From: Burkholderiales bacterium
GTDB lineage: Bacteria > Pseudomonadota > Gammaproteobacteria > Burkholderiales > Burkholderiaceae_C
Direction of reading: 5' to 3'
DNA: 64,000 bases
Assembly: GCA_019509985.1 (NCBI GenBank)
Contig: JAEKLF010000038.1
Span: 1 to 64,000, forward strand
The notes below the pieces were generated by a model. It ran no database searches and was not told the origin of the DNA. It saw nothing but the letters and a program-made list of their open reading frames with translations. The first letter of the stretch is position 1. Each line of letters starts with the position of its first letter. This document shows positions 1-11,000 of the stretch, piece by piece. The position numbers and the translations under genes were made by a program.

Positions 1-1260
1 GCCCGCGATCTGCTGCTGGGTGAAGTGCAGGCCAAGCAGGAGGCCTATTTCGCCGCACTGGACGCACTGATCGACTACCAGAAGGAGCTGATGCGCTCAT
101 CAGCGCAGCTTGCCGATGGCACCGTGAGCTTCGCATCGGCGGCGATGCTGGTCGCGGCGGCGTTGGTGGCTGCCGTCGGTATGGCGCTGGCGCTGCTAAT
201 CACGCGTTCGGTGGTGGTCCCGATCCAGGATGCGGTACGCGCCGCCGAGACCGTCGCCGCAGGCGACTTGAGGCTGCGCCTGACGACCGACCGCCGCGAC
301 GAAGCCGGCCAATTGCTGGCCGCTCTGCAACGCATGAGTGACGCGCTGGCCGATATCGTCTGCACTGTGCGGGGCAACGCCGACAGCGTCGTCATGGCCA
401 GTGGCCAGATCGCCCAGGGCAACAATCATCTGAGCCAACGCACCGAGCAGCAGGCCAGCAATCTGCAGCAGACGGCCGCGTCCATGGAAGAGCTGACCGC
501 GACGGTCAGCCACAACACCGACATCTCCCGCCAGGCCGCCCAGCTCGCCAATAGCGCATCGCGTGTGGCCGAGAGCGGCGGCCAGGTCGTGGGCCAGGTG
601 GTCAACACGATGGAGCAGATCACGGCCAGCTCCAAGAAGATCGCCGACATCATCGGCGTCATCGATGGCATCGCCTTCCAGACCAACATCCTGGCCTTGA
701 ACGCAGCCGTGGAAGCTGCGCGCGCCGGTGAACAAGGTCGGGGCTTTGCCGTCGTGGCCGGCGAGGTGCGCAGCCTGGCCCAGCGCAGTGCCGAGGCCTC
801 GCGCGAGATCAAGACGCTGATCAGCACCAGTGTCGAACGCGTTGAGGCGGGTAACGGCCTGGTCGGCGAGGCCGGCCGCACGATGGCTGAAGTGGTCAGC
901 CAGGTGCAACGCGTGGCCGACCTGATCAGCGAGATCAGCGCGGCCAGCGTCGAGCAGAGCAAGGGCATCGGCCAGATCGGCGAGGCAGTCAGCCAGCTCG
1001 ACGAAGTCACCCAGCAGAATGCCGCCCTTGTCGAAGAGAGCGCCGCCGCGGCCGAAAGCCTGCGCATCCAGGCCAGCCAGCTCGCCGAGACGGTCGCGGC
1101 CTTCAAGCTGGACGCGGCGGCCGTGGCACGACCCGCCGCAGCCAGGGCGGCGCCGGTGCGGCCGCGCCGCGAACCGTCGGCCGCCCAAGTCGCCTCTGCA
1201 GCGCCCGTCACCCGGCGCGCCGCCGCGGCGACGGCCGACGAAGACTGGGCATCGTTCTAG
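1..1260 (+). CDS. Methyl-accepting chemotaxis protein, 5'-truncated by window edge
   Basis: C-terminal 419 residues of a chemoreceptor that signals to CheA/CheW from the inner membrane. The frame is open from base 1 ([13 protein letters not shown]), which aligns with the ligand-domain end of the downstream paralogue, so the true start lies outside the window. Visible in order: end of the four-helix periplasmic domain, a membrane segment, a HAMP domain beginning at [13 protein letters not shown], and the long coiled-coil signalling domain with the hairpin tip [20 protein letters not shown]. The very C-terminus is DEDWASF, which resembles the pentapeptide (consensus NWETF) that tethers CheR and CheB in high-abundance receptors. 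Its neighbour lacks this tail. Ligand unknown. Confidence 0.95.
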   Translation, partial: ARDLLLGEVQAKQEAYFAALDALIDYQKELMRSSAQLADGTVSFASAAMLVAAALVAAVGMALALLITRSVVVPIQDAVRAAETVAAGDLRLRLTTDRRDEAGQLLAALQRMSDALADIVCTVRGNADSVVMASGQIAQGNNHLSQRTEQQASNLQQTAASMEELTATVSHNTDISRQAAQLANSASRVAESGGQVVGQVVNTMEQITASSKKIADIIGVIDGIAFQTNILALNAAVEAARAGEQGRGFAVVAGEVRSLAQRSAEASREIKTLISTSVERVEAGNGLVGEAGRTMAEVVSQVQRVADLISEISAASVEQSKGIGQIGEAVSQLDEVTQQNAALVEESAAAAESLRIQASQLAETVAAFKLDAAAVARPAAARAAPVRPRREPSAAQVASAAPVTRRAAAATADEDWASF

Positions 1261-1487
1261 CCACTCGGGCCGCGATGGCGGCCTTCTCCCGGCTCCTCCC
1301 AAATCAGTGGCTCCGCCACCCAAGCGAGAACTTTTTCACCCAGATTGCCAGTGACAGCCATGTCCTTCCGCCGTACGCTGCACCGCAGCTTCGCGGCATC
1401 AGTCCGCCGGACGACACAAGACGCGCGCAGCCTGCAGCCCCAAAACATCGAGCCGGACAGGCTCGTTCAGACTCTCGGGAGAATGGC

Positions 1488-3041
1488 ATGCGATTCCTCA
1501 CTGACCTGCGTATCGGCCGCCGCCTCGGCCTCGCCTTCGCGCTGTCCATCGCCTTCAGCGTGCTGCTGGCGGGCTATGCGCGCGCCCAGCTGCATCAGAT
1601 CAACGCGGCGCTGGAGCTGATGGTCGAGGACCGCATGGTCAAGGTGCAGCAACTCGAACAGATCAAGGAGCATGTCAACGAGATCGCGCAGTCGGTGCGC
1701 GACATCGTCATGCTGACCGACGCGGCCGCCAAGAAGAAGGAGCTGGCCGACGTGATCAAGGCGCGCACGGAGATCGATGGGCTGGCCAGGACGCTGAACG
1801 ACAGCATCCAGGACACCGACGGCCGCCGCCTGCTGACCGCCGCGACGCAGGCCCATGCGGCCTACGACGCGTCGGTGCAGCGCGTCATCGAGCTGGGGTT
1901 GAAGAACGAAGCCGATGCGGCGCGCGACCTGCTGCTGTCCCAGACGCGGCCGGAGCAGGACAAGTACTTCGAGATGCTGGAGGCGCTGGTCGGCTTCCAG
2001 AAGACGCTGATGCACGAATCGGCCACGTCCACCGACGAGAAGGTGGACTTCGCCGCCGTGGCCGTGCTGGTGGCCGCCGCGGCCGCCGTGGCCGTGGGTG
2101 CGGCGCTGGCGCTGCTGATCACGCGCTCGGTCGTCGTGCCCATCGGCCAGGCCGTGACGGCCGCCGAGACCGTCGCCGCCGGCGACCTGCGCCTGCGCCT
2201 GGACACCAGCCGCAAGGACGAGCCCGGCCAGCTGCTGTGCGCGCTGCAGAAGATGAACGACGCACTGGTGGCCATCGTCGGCACCGTGCGCGGCAATGCC
2301 GACAGCGTCGCCACCGCCAGCGACCACATCGCCGAAGGCAACGCCAGCCTCAGCCAGCGCACCGAGGAACAGGCCAGCAGTCTGGAGGAGACGGCCGCCT
2401 CCATGGAAGAGCTGAGCGTGACCGTGCAGCACAACACCGACACCGCGCGCCAGGCGGCGCAGATGGCGGACAGCGCCGCCCGCGTGGCCGAGGCCGGCGG
2501 CCGGGTCATGGCGCAGGTCGTGCAGACCATGGACCAGATCACCACCAGCTCGCGCAAGATCGCCGACATCATCGGCACCATCGACGGCATTGCCTTCCAG
2601 ACCAACATCCTGGCGCTGAACGCAGCCGTGGAGGCTGCGCGCGCCGGCGAGCAGGGCCGCGGCTTCGCCGTCGTGGCCAGCGAGGTGCGCACGCTGGCCA
2701 CGCGCAGCGCCGAGGCGGCACGCGAGATCAAGGCGCTGATCGGCGCCAGCGTCGAACGCGTGGATGCCGGCAATACGCTGGTGGGCGAGGCAGGCCGCAC
2801 GGTCAACGAGGTCGTCGGCCAGGTCAAGCGCGTGGCCGACCTGATCAGCGAGATCAGCGCGGCCAGCGGCGAGCAGAGCAAGGGGCTGGGCCAGATCGGC
2901 GAGGCCGTCAACCAGCTCGACCAGGTCACGCAGCAGAACGCCGCACTGGTGGAAGAAAGCGCCGCGGCGGCCGAGAGCCTGCAGCACCAGGCCCAGCAGC
3001 TGGCCCAGACCGTGGCAGCCTTCAAGCTCGACATGGCTTGA
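1488..3041 (+). CDS. Methyl-accepting chemotaxis protein
   Basis: Complete 517-residue chemoreceptor, paralogous to the upstream gene. I chose the ATG at 1488 because it has a GGGAG ribosome site just upstream and begins a normal Tar-like N-terminus ([20 protein letters not shown]) with the first membrane helix; the frame is open further upstream but without a credible start. Then follow a four-helix-bundle ligand domain (about residues 35-190), a second membrane helix, HAMP ([13 protein letters not shown]) and the signalling hairpin with tip [20 protein letters not shown]. It ends in AFKLDMA without the CheR-binding pentapeptide, so it may depend on the neighbouring receptor for adaptation. 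Ligand unknown. Confidence 0.96.
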   Translation: MRFLTDLRIGRRLGLAFALSIAFSVLLAGYARAQLHQINAALELMVEDRMVKVQQLEQIKEHVNEIAQSVRDIVMLTDAAAKKKELADVIKARTEIDGLARTLNDSIQDTDGRRLLTAATQAHAAYDASVQRVIELGLKNEADAARDLLLSQTRPEQDKYFEMLEALVGFQKTLMHESATSTDEKVDFAAVAVLVAAAAAVAVGAALALLITRSVVVPIGQAVTAAETVAAGDLRLRLDTSRKDEPGQLLCALQKMNDALVAIVGTVRGNADSVATASDHIAEGNASLSQRTEEQASSLEETAASMEELSVTVQHNTDTARQAAQMADSAARVAEAGGRVMAQVVQTMDQITTSSRKIADIIGTIDGIAFQTNILALNAAVEAARAGEQGRGFAVVASEVRTLATRSAEAAREIKALIGASVERVDAGNTLVGEAGRTVNEVVGQVKRVADLISEISAASGEQSKGLGQIGEAVNQLDQVTQQNAALVEESAAAAESLQHQAQQLAQTVAAFKLDMA

Positions 3042-3094
3042 GCCATCATGGCGGCCTGCATGCAAGAGCATCCCGCACACCGCCGGCCCCAGCC

Positions 3095-4039
3095 ATGAAG
3101 CGCATCCGCATCGTCGATTCGCACACCGGCGGCGAACCCACGCGCGTCGTCGTCGACGGCTTTCCGGACCTCGGCACGGGCAGCGTGGCCGAACGCCTCA
3201 AGCAACTGCAGCGCGACCACGACCGCTACCGCCGTGCGACGCTGCTGGAGCCGCGCGGCAGCGAGGTGCTGGTCGGCGCGCTGCTGTGCGAACCCCGCAA
3301 CCCGGCGCACACGGCGGGCGTCATCTTCTTCAACAACACCGGCTACCTGGGCATGTGCGGCCACGGCAGCATCGGCCTCATCGCCACGCTGGCCCACCTG
3401 GGCCGCATCAAGCCGGGCATGCATGTCGTCGAAACGCCGGTGGGCGACGTGCGCGCCACGCTGCACGACGACGGCCGCGTCAGCGTGCGCAACGTGCCGG
3501 CCTACCGGCTGACGGCCGACGTGAACGTCACGCTGCCCACGGGCCAGACGGTGAGCGGCGACATCGCCTGGGGCGGCAACTGGTTCTTCCTGTGCGCCGA
3601 CCATGGGCAGCAGCTGTCGTCCGACCGCGTCGGCGCGCTGACCGACTACGCCGCGATGCTCGGCGAAGCCTTGCTGGCCCAGGGCCACCGCGGTGCGGAC
3701 GGTGCCGTCATCGACCACATCGAACTCTTCGCCGACGCCGACCCCGTGCTGGCCGACAGCCGCAACTTCGTGCTCTGCCCGGGCCGCCAGTACGACCGCT
3801 CGCCCTGCGGCACCGGCACCAGCGCCAAGCTGGCCTGCCTGGCTGCGCGCGGCAAACTCGCGCCCGGTGTGGTGTGGCGGCAGGCCAGCATCATCGGCAG
3901 CGTGTTCGAAGGCTGGTACGAAAGGCAAGAGGGTGATGCGGCAAACGTCGTGCCCACCATCCGCGGCCAGGCCTTCATCAGCGCCGAGGCCACGCTGCTC
4001 ATCGACGAGGCCGACCCCTTCGGCTGGGGCCTTCCCTAA
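3095..4039 (+). CDS. 4-hydroxyproline 2-epimerase (proline racemase family)
   Basis: Cytosolic enzyme of 314 residues, the usual family length. The family interconverts trans-4-hydroxy-L-proline and cis-4-hydroxy-D-proline using two cysteines as acid and base. Both are here: Cys88 in [10 protein letters not shown] and Cys at about 238 in [12 protein letters not shown]. Two Cys (rather than Cys/Thr) favours hydroxyproline epimerase or proline racemase over trans-3-hydroxyproline dehydratase. The start [17 protein letters not shown] is the typical family N-terminus. No other hydroxyproline genes are adjacent, so the physiological link is inferred from the family only. Confidence 0.9.
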   Translation: MKRIRIVDSHTGGEPTRVVVDGFPDLGTGSVAERLKQLQRDHDRYRRATLLEPRGSEVLVGALLCEPRNPAHTAGVIFFNNTGYLGMCGHGSIGLIATLAHLGRIKPGMHVVETPVGDVRATLHDDGRVSVRNVPAYRLTADVNVTLPTGQTVSGDIAWGGNWFFLCADHGQQLSSDRVGALTDYAAMLGEALLAQGHRGADGAVIDHIELFADADPVLADSRNFVLCPGRQYDRSPCGTGTSAKLACLAARGKLAPGVVWRQASIIGSVFEGWYERQEGDAANVVPTIRGQAFISAEATLLIDEADPFGWGLP

Positions 4040-4154
4040 AACGAGGGCCGCGATTCACCGCCGCCATTGCGGGGGCATTGACAACTTGAGACTGCAAAGC
4101 GGCAGCGGTCGCGGCACACTGGCTCCGTCCTCGTCCCTGCAGGAGCCGTCGAGC

Positions 4155-5336
4155 ATGTCCTCGGAGCAAGCCGCATTGACCCAGACGCCACCGCCCGCAC
4201 CGCGGCCCGTGGCAGAGCCGCCCAGCGTGCTGCGCGAACTGCTGGCGCGCGCCGACGTGCAGTTCAACGGCGCACGGCCCTGGGACCTGCGCGTGAACGA
4301 CCCGCGCTTCTACCGGCGCATCCTGACGCAATGGTCGCTCGGTGCCGGCGAATCCTATGTGGATGGCGACTGGGACTGCGAGCGGCTGGACATGCTGTTC
4401 GAGCGCCTGCTGCGCGCCGACCTCGACCGCACCGCGCCCGGCCCCGCCAGGCTGCAACTGCTGCTGGAGGGGCTGCGCCAGCGCCTGTTCAACCTGCAGA
4501 CGGTGGAGCGCGCCCACCAGGTCGGCGAGCACCACTACGACGCCGGCAACGATGTCTTCGAGGCCATGCTGGACCGGCGCATGATCTATTCCTGCGCCTA
4601 CTGGGCCCAGGCGCAAGACCTGGAGCAGGCCCAGGAACACAAGCTGGAGATGATCTGCCGCAAGCTGGAGCTGCAGCCCGGCGAGACGCTGCTGGACATC
4701 GGCTGCGGCTGGGGCGGCCTGGCGCGCTTTGCCGCCGAGCGCCACGGCGTGCGCGTGACGGGCATCACCATCAGCAAGGAGCAGCTCGCCATCGCCGAGG
4801 AGCGCTGCCAGGGCCTGCCCGTCACGCTGCTGCTGCAGGACTACCGCTCGCTGCAGGGGCGCTTCGACAAGATCGTGTCGGTGGGCATGTTCGAGCATGT
4901 GGGGCTGAAGAACTACGGCGTCTACTTCGACACCGCGCGCCGCCTGCTCGCGCCGGACGGTCTCTTCCTGCTGCACACCATCGGCGTGGACCGGCGCGCG
5001 CCGCACACCGACCCGTGGATCGAGCGCTACATCTTCCCCAACGGCAAGCTGCCCTCGCCCGTGGAGCTGGCCGGCGCCATCGAGGGCCGCTTCATCGTCG
5101 AGGACTGGCACAACTTCGGCCCCGACTACGACCGCACGCTGATGTGCTGGGCCGAACGCTTCGAGGCCGCCTGGCCGCGCCTCGCGCCGCGCTACGACGA
5201 GGGCTTTCGCCGCATGTTCCGCTACTACCTGCTGAGCTGCGCCGGCTTCTTCCGCTCGCGCCAGGGCCAGCTGTGGCAGCTGATGCTGAGCCGGCCAGAG
5301 CGGCGCGGCGTCTACCGCTCCGTCAGACCTGCCTAG
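4155..5336 (+). CDS. cfa: Cyclopropane-fatty-acyl-phospholipid synthase
   Basis: SAM-dependent enzyme of 393 residues that adds a methylene bridge across cis double bonds of membrane phospholipid acyl chains. The start at 4155 is set by AGGAG nine bases upstream. The N-terminal lipid-binding region (about 30-130) is followed by a class I methyltransferase domain with the SAM loop DIGCGWGGLARFAAE (near residue 180) and the family segments ISKEQ and MFEHVGLKNYGVYF. Length and motif order agree with E. coli Cfa. A divergent paralogue acting on another lipid cannot be excluded. Confidence 0.9.
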   Translation: MSSEQAALTQTPPPAPRPVAEPPSVLRELLARADVQFNGARPWDLRVNDPRFYRRILTQWSLGAGESYVDGDWDCERLDMLFERLLRADLDRTAPGPARLQLLLEGLRQRLFNLQTVERAHQVGEHHYDAGNDVFEAMLDRRMIYSCAYWAQAQDLEQAQEHKLEMICRKLELQPGETLLDIGCGWGGLARFAAERHGVRVTGITISKEQLAIAEERCQGLPVTLLLQDYRSLQGRFDKIVSVGMFEHVGLKNYGVYFDTARRLLAPDGLFLLHTIGVDRRAPHTDPWIERYIFPNGKLPSPVELAGAIEGRFIVEDWHNFGPDYDRTLMCWAERFEAAWPRLAPRYDEGFRRMFRYYLLSCAGFFRSRQGQLWQLMLSRPERRGVYRSVRPA

Positions 5337-5406
5337 GGCTTGCCCCGAGAGGCAAGCACGGAGGATCGCGCGCAGCATCCGGGCTCCCGCCCAGACGGAG
5401 CCGAAC

Positions 5407-6174
5407 ATGCGCCTGCCCCGCCCTCTTCCGCTGCTGCTGGCCGCCCTGGTGGCCAGTTCCGCCACGCTGGCCGAAGCGCCGCCGGCCAAGGTCGCCACCT
5501 GCCAGGCCTGCCATGGCGCCGAAGGCGTCAGCAGCGCACCCGACATCCCCAACCTCGCCGGCCAGAAGGCCGTCTACCTGACGCGCCAGCTCGAGGCCTT
5601 CAAGGCCGGCACGCGCAAGAACGACCTGATGGCCGCCATCGCGGCGCAGCTGACGCCGGACGACGTCAAGGTGCTGGCCGCCTACTGGAGCAGCCTGCCG
5701 CCCGCGCCGGCCGCTGCGGCCGCCGCGCCGCCGCATGCGGCGACGGTGTCGGCCATGGCCCTGCCCAGGGACTTCCCAAAGGGCTTCGTCGAATACCAGC
5801 GTGAGCAGGACGAGGCGGCCAAGACCCTGACCCTGCGCTATGCCAATCGGCTGGCCATCGACGCGGCGCGCGGCGGCAAGCCCCTGCCCGATGGCTCGGT
5901 CCTGCTGACGGTGAACTACGTGGCCCAGATCGACGACCAGGGCCACTGGAAACCAGGGGCCGTGAAGAACTACGTCGGCATGGAGTCCCGCGCCGGCTGG
6001 GGCGACGCCATCCCGCCGCTGCTGCGCAATGGCAACTGGAACTACGGCGTCTGGGCGCCGGACGGCACGCCGCGCCTGGCCCTGCAGCAGCCGCGCTGCC
6101 TGGCCTGCCACCAACCCAAGTCGGCCGACAGCTATGTCTTCACGCTGGCCGCACTGAAGGGCGCAGCGCATTGA
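5407..6174 (+). CDS. Exported dihaem protein: cytochrome c fused to a cytochrome P460-like domain
   Basis: 255-residue periplasmic protein with a signal peptide (MRLPRPLPLLLAALVASSATLA). Residues about 25-100 form a class I cytochrome c of the c553/c4 type with the haem site CQACH and a distal-Met region. After an Ala/Pro linker, residues about 120-255 look like a cytochrome P460 domain, with the terminal haem motif CLACH followed by PKSADSYVFTLAAL. P460 proteins oxidise hydroxylamine or detoxify NO-type species; here the attached cytochrome could act as the electron acceptor. That coupling is inference. GGAG lies seven bases before the ATG. Confidence 0.8.
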   Translation: MRLPRPLPLLLAALVASSATLAEAPPAKVATCQACHGAEGVSSAPDIPNLAGQKAVYLTRQLEAFKAGTRKNDLMAAIAAQLTPDDVKVLAAYWSSLPPAPAAAAAAPPHAATVSAMALPRDFPKGFVEYQREQDEAAKTLTLRYANRLAIDAARGGKPLPDGSVLLTVNYVAQIDDQGHWKPGAVKNYVGMESRAGWGDAIPPLLRNGNWNYGVWAPDGTPRLALQQPRCLACHQPKSADSYVFTLAALKGAAH

Positions 6175-6319
6175 GGACCCAGCTGCCGTCGCCGCGACCG
6201 ATGCGGCGCGGATGGCGGCAATGCGGCCGTAGGCATCCTGGCCGGCGGTCCGGTCACGCCCTGTCCGCGGGATGACACCCAGGCCTGGGGGCTCGCGGCG
6301 CCCGGACAATCCGGCCCCC

Positions 6320-7789
6320 ATGAACCGACTGCAACGACTCTGGTCCCACATTCCCGAAGGCTCCGCCGTGCTCTTCACGGTGCAGCTGTTTGCCACGCTG
6401 GGCTTTGCGGTGCTGCAGTACACGTTGATGCTCTACGCCACGCGCCGCCATGGTTTCAGCAGCGAGCAGGCGGCCCTGATCACCGGCCTGTTCGGCGCCT
6501 TCAACTACGGCCTGCACCTGTTCGGCGGCTACCTGGGCGGGCGCTTCCTCAGCAACCGCAATCTCTTCGTCGGCGGCATGGCGCTGCAGGTGCTGGGCTG
6601 CGGTGTCATCGCCGGCGGCAGCCTGGCCGGCCTGTACTGGGGCATGGCGCTGTTCCTGACCGGCAGCGGCCTGAACGTGACCTGCCTGAACATGATGCTG
6701 ACGCAGCGCTTTGCGCCCGAGGACGACCGCCGCGAGGCCGCCTTCCTGTGGAACTACGCCGGCATGAACGTGGGCTTCTTCATCGGCTTCACGGTGTCGG
6801 GCGCCTTCCAGCTGGGCGAGCAGTACAGCTCGCTGTTCTGGTTCGCCACCATCGGCAACACCATGGCCATCGTGCTGGCCCTGGTGTTCTGGCGCACGCT
6901 GGCGGACCGCGACACACCGCTGTCGCAGCGCAGGGGCCGCGCCTTCTGGGGGCGCTTCGCCGTCGGCATCGCCGTGCTGGCCGGCCTGGTGCCGGTGCTG
7001 GCCTGGCTGCTGCAGCACCCGGGCGACACGGCCATCGGCATGAAGCTTCTGTGCGCGGCCGTCGGCGTCGCCCTCTTCGTGCTGACGACACGCCACCCGG
7101 TGCCGGCCGAGCGCCAGCGCATGCAGGCCTATCTGGTGCTGACGCTGGGCTCGCTGGTGTTCTGGTCGCTCTACCAGATGGCGCCCAGCGGCCTGCAGCT
7201 GTTCGCGGTGGGCAATGTGTGGATGAACGTCTGGGGCGTGCCCGTGGCGCCGCAGTGGGTGCAGAACATCAACACCGTCGTCATCGTCATCGGCGGGCCC
7301 TGGCTGGCCGCCGTGTTCGCGCGCTGGCGCAAGCGCGGCTGGCCTGTGGACATCCCGATGCAGTTCTCGGCGTCGCTGGTGTTGATGGGGCTGGGCTTCC
7401 TGGCGCTGCCGCTGGGCATTCATTTCGCCGACGCGAGCGGCCGCTCGGACTTCTCCTGGCTCTTCCTCAGCTACGTGCTGCAAGCCGTCGGCGAGCTGCT
7501 GATCTCGCCGGTGGGCTACGCCATGATCGGCCGCCTCGCGCCGCGCCAGTACCAGGGCGTCATGATGGGCAGCTGGATGCTGGTGACGGGCCTGGCGTCG
7601 CTCTTCGCCGGAGACCTGTCGGGCGTCGTCGCGCAGCCGGTGGACGGCTCGCCGCTGACGACCAACGCGGCCTACGCGACGCTGTTCACCCAGCTGGCGG
7701 TCGGCAGCCTGCTCACCGGGGCGGTGATGTTCGGGCTGCGGTCCTGGCTGAGACGGCTGATCGACGGCAACGGCGCCGTCGCGCGTTGA
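6320..7789 (+). CDS. POT/PTR2-like peptide transporter (MFS)
   Basis: 489-residue inner-membrane protein with about 12-14 hydrophobic helices. The N-terminal layout (LFGGYLGGRFLSNR after helix 2), central RFAPEDDRREAAFLWNYAGMNVG and late QAVGELLISPVGYAMI match the proton-dependent oligopeptide transporter family. The E-x-x-E-R motif of helix 1, needed for proton coupling in classical POT members, is absent: the segment reads FTVQLFATLGFAVLQY. Substrate or coupling may therefore differ. The ATG at 6320 lies nine bases after GACAAT, a plausible -10 hexamer, so the message may be almost leaderless. Confidence 0.72.
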   Translation: MNRLQRLWSHIPEGSAVLFTVQLFATLGFAVLQYTLMLYATRRHGFSSEQAALITGLFGAFNYGLHLFGGYLGGRFLSNRNLFVGGMALQVLGCGVIAGGSLAGLYWGMALFLTGSGLNVTCLNMMLTQRFAPEDDRREAAFLWNYAGMNVGFFIGFTVSGAFQLGEQYSSLFWFATIGNTMAIVLALVFWRTLADRDTPLSQRRGRAFWGRFAVGIAVLAGLVPVLAWLLQHPGDTAIGMKLLCAAVGVALFVLTTRHPVPAERQRMQAYLVLTLGSLVFWSLYQMAPSGLQLFAVGNVWMNVWGVPVAPQWVQNINTVVIVIGGPWLAAVFARWRKRGWPVDIPMQFSASLVLMGLGFLALPLGIHFADASGRSDFSWLFLSYVLQAVGELLISPVGYAMIGRLAPRQYQGVMMGSWMLVTGLASLFAGDLSGVVAQPVDGSPLTTNAAYATLFTQLAVGSLLTGAVMFGLRSWLRRLIDGNGAVAR

Positions 7790-8041
7790 CTCATTGGCCC
7801 ATTGACACATTGCCCCGCGGCGGCCGGCCAGTCCGCCGCCGCAACATGCGCCAAGCCTTCAGCGGCCTGTCCCGGCCCCTGCGTTTGATGCAAAGCAAAT
7901 CAATCGCCTGGTGCCGCCGGGAGACTGCGGTGTAATGTCGCATTGCTGTCCCGTTAGGCACGAGGGGTTCGCGCTCGACACAACCTGGCCGGCAGGAGTG
8001 TCCGCTCCGCCTGACCGGTCGCGTCCCGAGGAGGCCACGTC

Positions 8042-11000
8042 GTGCGGTTGCGCTCCAGCTTCGAAGCCAAGGTCATCCTGGCATTCGGCATGGCGATATT
8101 CGTCGTCCTGGTGCTGTGCGCCATCACCTGGACGCTGGCCGCCGACGCCGCCGAGGCTGCCCGGCAGATCGAGCGGACCCAGAACGTGCTGCATGCGCTC
8201 GCGCTGACGCGCTCGGCGACCCTGCAGACTGAACTCAGCACCCAGAGCTACCGCATCTCCGGCGACGAACGGCATCTCACGGATCGCGACACGGCGACAT
8301 CCCAGCGGGAGGAGTTGCTGCAAGGGATTCACCGGCTGACCAGCGGCTATCCGACCCAGCAGGCGCGCTGGACGGAGCTGCGCGCGGTGATCGACCAGCG
8401 CATGGCGCTGTCAAAACAGATCGAGAGCGTGCGCAAGACCCAGGGCCAGCAGGTCGCCACCGCCCTCGTGGCGGCCTCGCCGCTGCATGAGACCAGGGCA
8501 CGTACGCACCGCCTGCTGGACGCCATGGAGCAGGACGAGCGGCAACGCCTGGAGCAGCGCAGCGCCGCCCGCGAAAGGACCGGGGCGCTGATGCGCCTGG
8601 TCGGGGCCTTGGCGACGGTGATCCTGTCGGCTCAGTTGGTGGCGACCTACGTGATGCTGCGCCGCCAATGGCGCGACGCCGAAACCAGTCGGCGCCAGCT
8701 GGCGGACAGTGCGGAGCGCCTCTCGCTCACCTTGCGCTCCATCGGCGAGGCGGTGATGGCCACCGACATGGACGGGCTCGTGACTCGCATGAACCCGGTG
8801 GCGGAACGCCTCACCGGCTGGCCGGCGACGCAGGCCCTGGGACGGCATGTGGATGAGGTGTTCCGCACGACCGCGGATCGCAACGGCGAGCCCGTCGCCT
8901 GTCCCATTGCCGACGTGCTGCAAAGCGGCGTGGCCCAGGCCCACGAACGCGGCATCGCGCTGATGGCGCGCGACGGCTCGGCCTGCCCGATCTCGATGAG
9001 CGTCACGCCCAAGCGCGACCTGTCTGGCCACCTGCGCGGCACCGTGCTGGAGTTCCGCGATGTGACGCTGGAACGCCAGGCCCAGCACGCCATCGAGGCC
9101 CAGAACGCATGGCTTGCCGAACGTGTGCAGGAGCGCACGGCGCAGTTGCGCGACAGTGAAGCGCATCTGCGCAGCGTGACGAGCAACGTGCCGGCCCTGA
9201 TCGCCTACGTGGACGCCAACCAGCGCTATGTCTATGCCAACCAGCAGTACCGGGAACGCTTTGCGCCGGACCGCCCCGACATCACGGGCTGCACGGTCGC
9301 CGAGGTGCTGGGCAGCAGCCGCTACGCGATCGCGTCGCCGCTGATCGACAAGGTGCTGCAGGGCGCGCCGCAGACCTACGACTGGGAACCGTTCCCCGGC
9401 GTCTGGCAGGTGACCGGCTATGTGCCGCAGTGGGATGCCGACGAACACGTGGTGGGCTACTACGTGCTCGGCACAGACATCACCGAACGAAAGCGCGCCG
9501 AGGAGAAGATCCGCACGCTCAATGCCGAGCTCGAGCTGCAGGTGCGCGACCTGGAGCGCACCAGCCGCGCGCTGCGCACCCTCAGCGCCGGCAACCGCAC
9601 CATGCTCCGCGCCCGCGACGAGGACGACCTGCTGCACAGCATGTGCAAGGCCATCGTCACCGTGGGCGGCTATGGCCTGGCCATCATCTGGTATCGGCAA
9701 GGCAGCTCCAGCGCCCTGGTGCCGATGGCCGAATGCGGTTATCCGGGTGGCCTGGCGGCGCTGCGCGTGCTCAAGGTCAGCTGCGAGGAGGGCGAGTTCG
9801 GCGCGGGCGTCGCGGGCTTTGCGGTGCGGACGGGCCGCACCGGCACGGTGGGCGACATGGCCAGCGACCCGGCCCATGCCCCCTGGCGTCAGCACCTGAC
9901 GGGCCACCGCTCCGCGCTGGCCTGCCCGCTGCGCGTCGGCGACGACATCATCGGCACGCTGGCCATCTACGACGTCGAGCCCGACACCTTCGACGCCGAC
10001 GAGGTCACGCTGCTCGGCGAATCGGCCGACGACCTCGCCTTCGGCATCGCCACGTTGCGGGCTCAGGCCGAACAGGAACGTGCGCGCGCCACGATGTACC
10101 AGCTGACCCACTTCGATGCGTTGACGGGGCTGCCCAACCAGGCCCAGTTCGCCACGGCGCTGGAAGCCGCCGTCGCCCTCGGCCACGGCGAAGGCCGGCC
10201 CTTCGCGGCACTGCAGACCAATATCGACCGGCTGAGGGAGGTCAACGATGCACTCGGCTTCAGCCACGGCGACGCGATGCTGCGCGAGTTCGCCGACCGG
10301 CTGCGCCTGGCCGCGCCGGAGCAGGCCCTGGTCGCCAGGCTGCGGGGCGACGAGTTCGCGATTCTGGTCCCTGGCGGCGACCGGCAGTCGGCGGCCGCCC
10401 TGGCGCAGCGCATGGACGAGCGCCTGGCCCTGCCGTTCCAGGTCGCCGACATTCCGCTCGACGTGTCCTTCAAGACGGGCATCGTGCTGTTCCCCGAGCA
10501 CGGCGCGACACCGCACGACGTCTTCAGGCACATGGACATCGCCCTGCACCAGGCCAAGCAACGCGGCGGCAGGCACGCCTTTTTCGATGCCCAGAACAAC
10601 CTCGACCAGCCCAGCCGCCTGAGCATGGCGTCTCAACTCAAACGCGCCATCGACGGCGACCAGCTGCGCCTGTACCTGCAGCCCAAGGTCGACATGCGCA
10701 ACGGCCGCGTCTGCGGCGCGGAGGCGCTGGTGCGCTGGCAACACCCGACGCGAGGCCTGATCCCACCGATGCAGTTCATCGAACTCGCCGAGCACACGGG
10801 CCTGATCAAGTCGCTGACCCTATGGATGCTGAGCTCGGTGCTGGAGCTGAATCGCGGCTGGGCCAGGCAAGGGCGAGCGCTGCCGATCGCGGTCAATCTG
10901 TCGGCCCGCAACCTGCGCGACGAGGATCTGCTGGAACAGATCCGCCACATGCTGACCCGGTTCGAGACCGCGCCCGGCCTGCTGGAGCTGGAGATCACCG

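Noticed and set aside
1275-1487. In-frame N-terminal extension of the second chemoreceptor
   Set aside because: No ribosome site, untypical composition, and the ATG at 1488 with GGGAG begins the normal membrane anchor.
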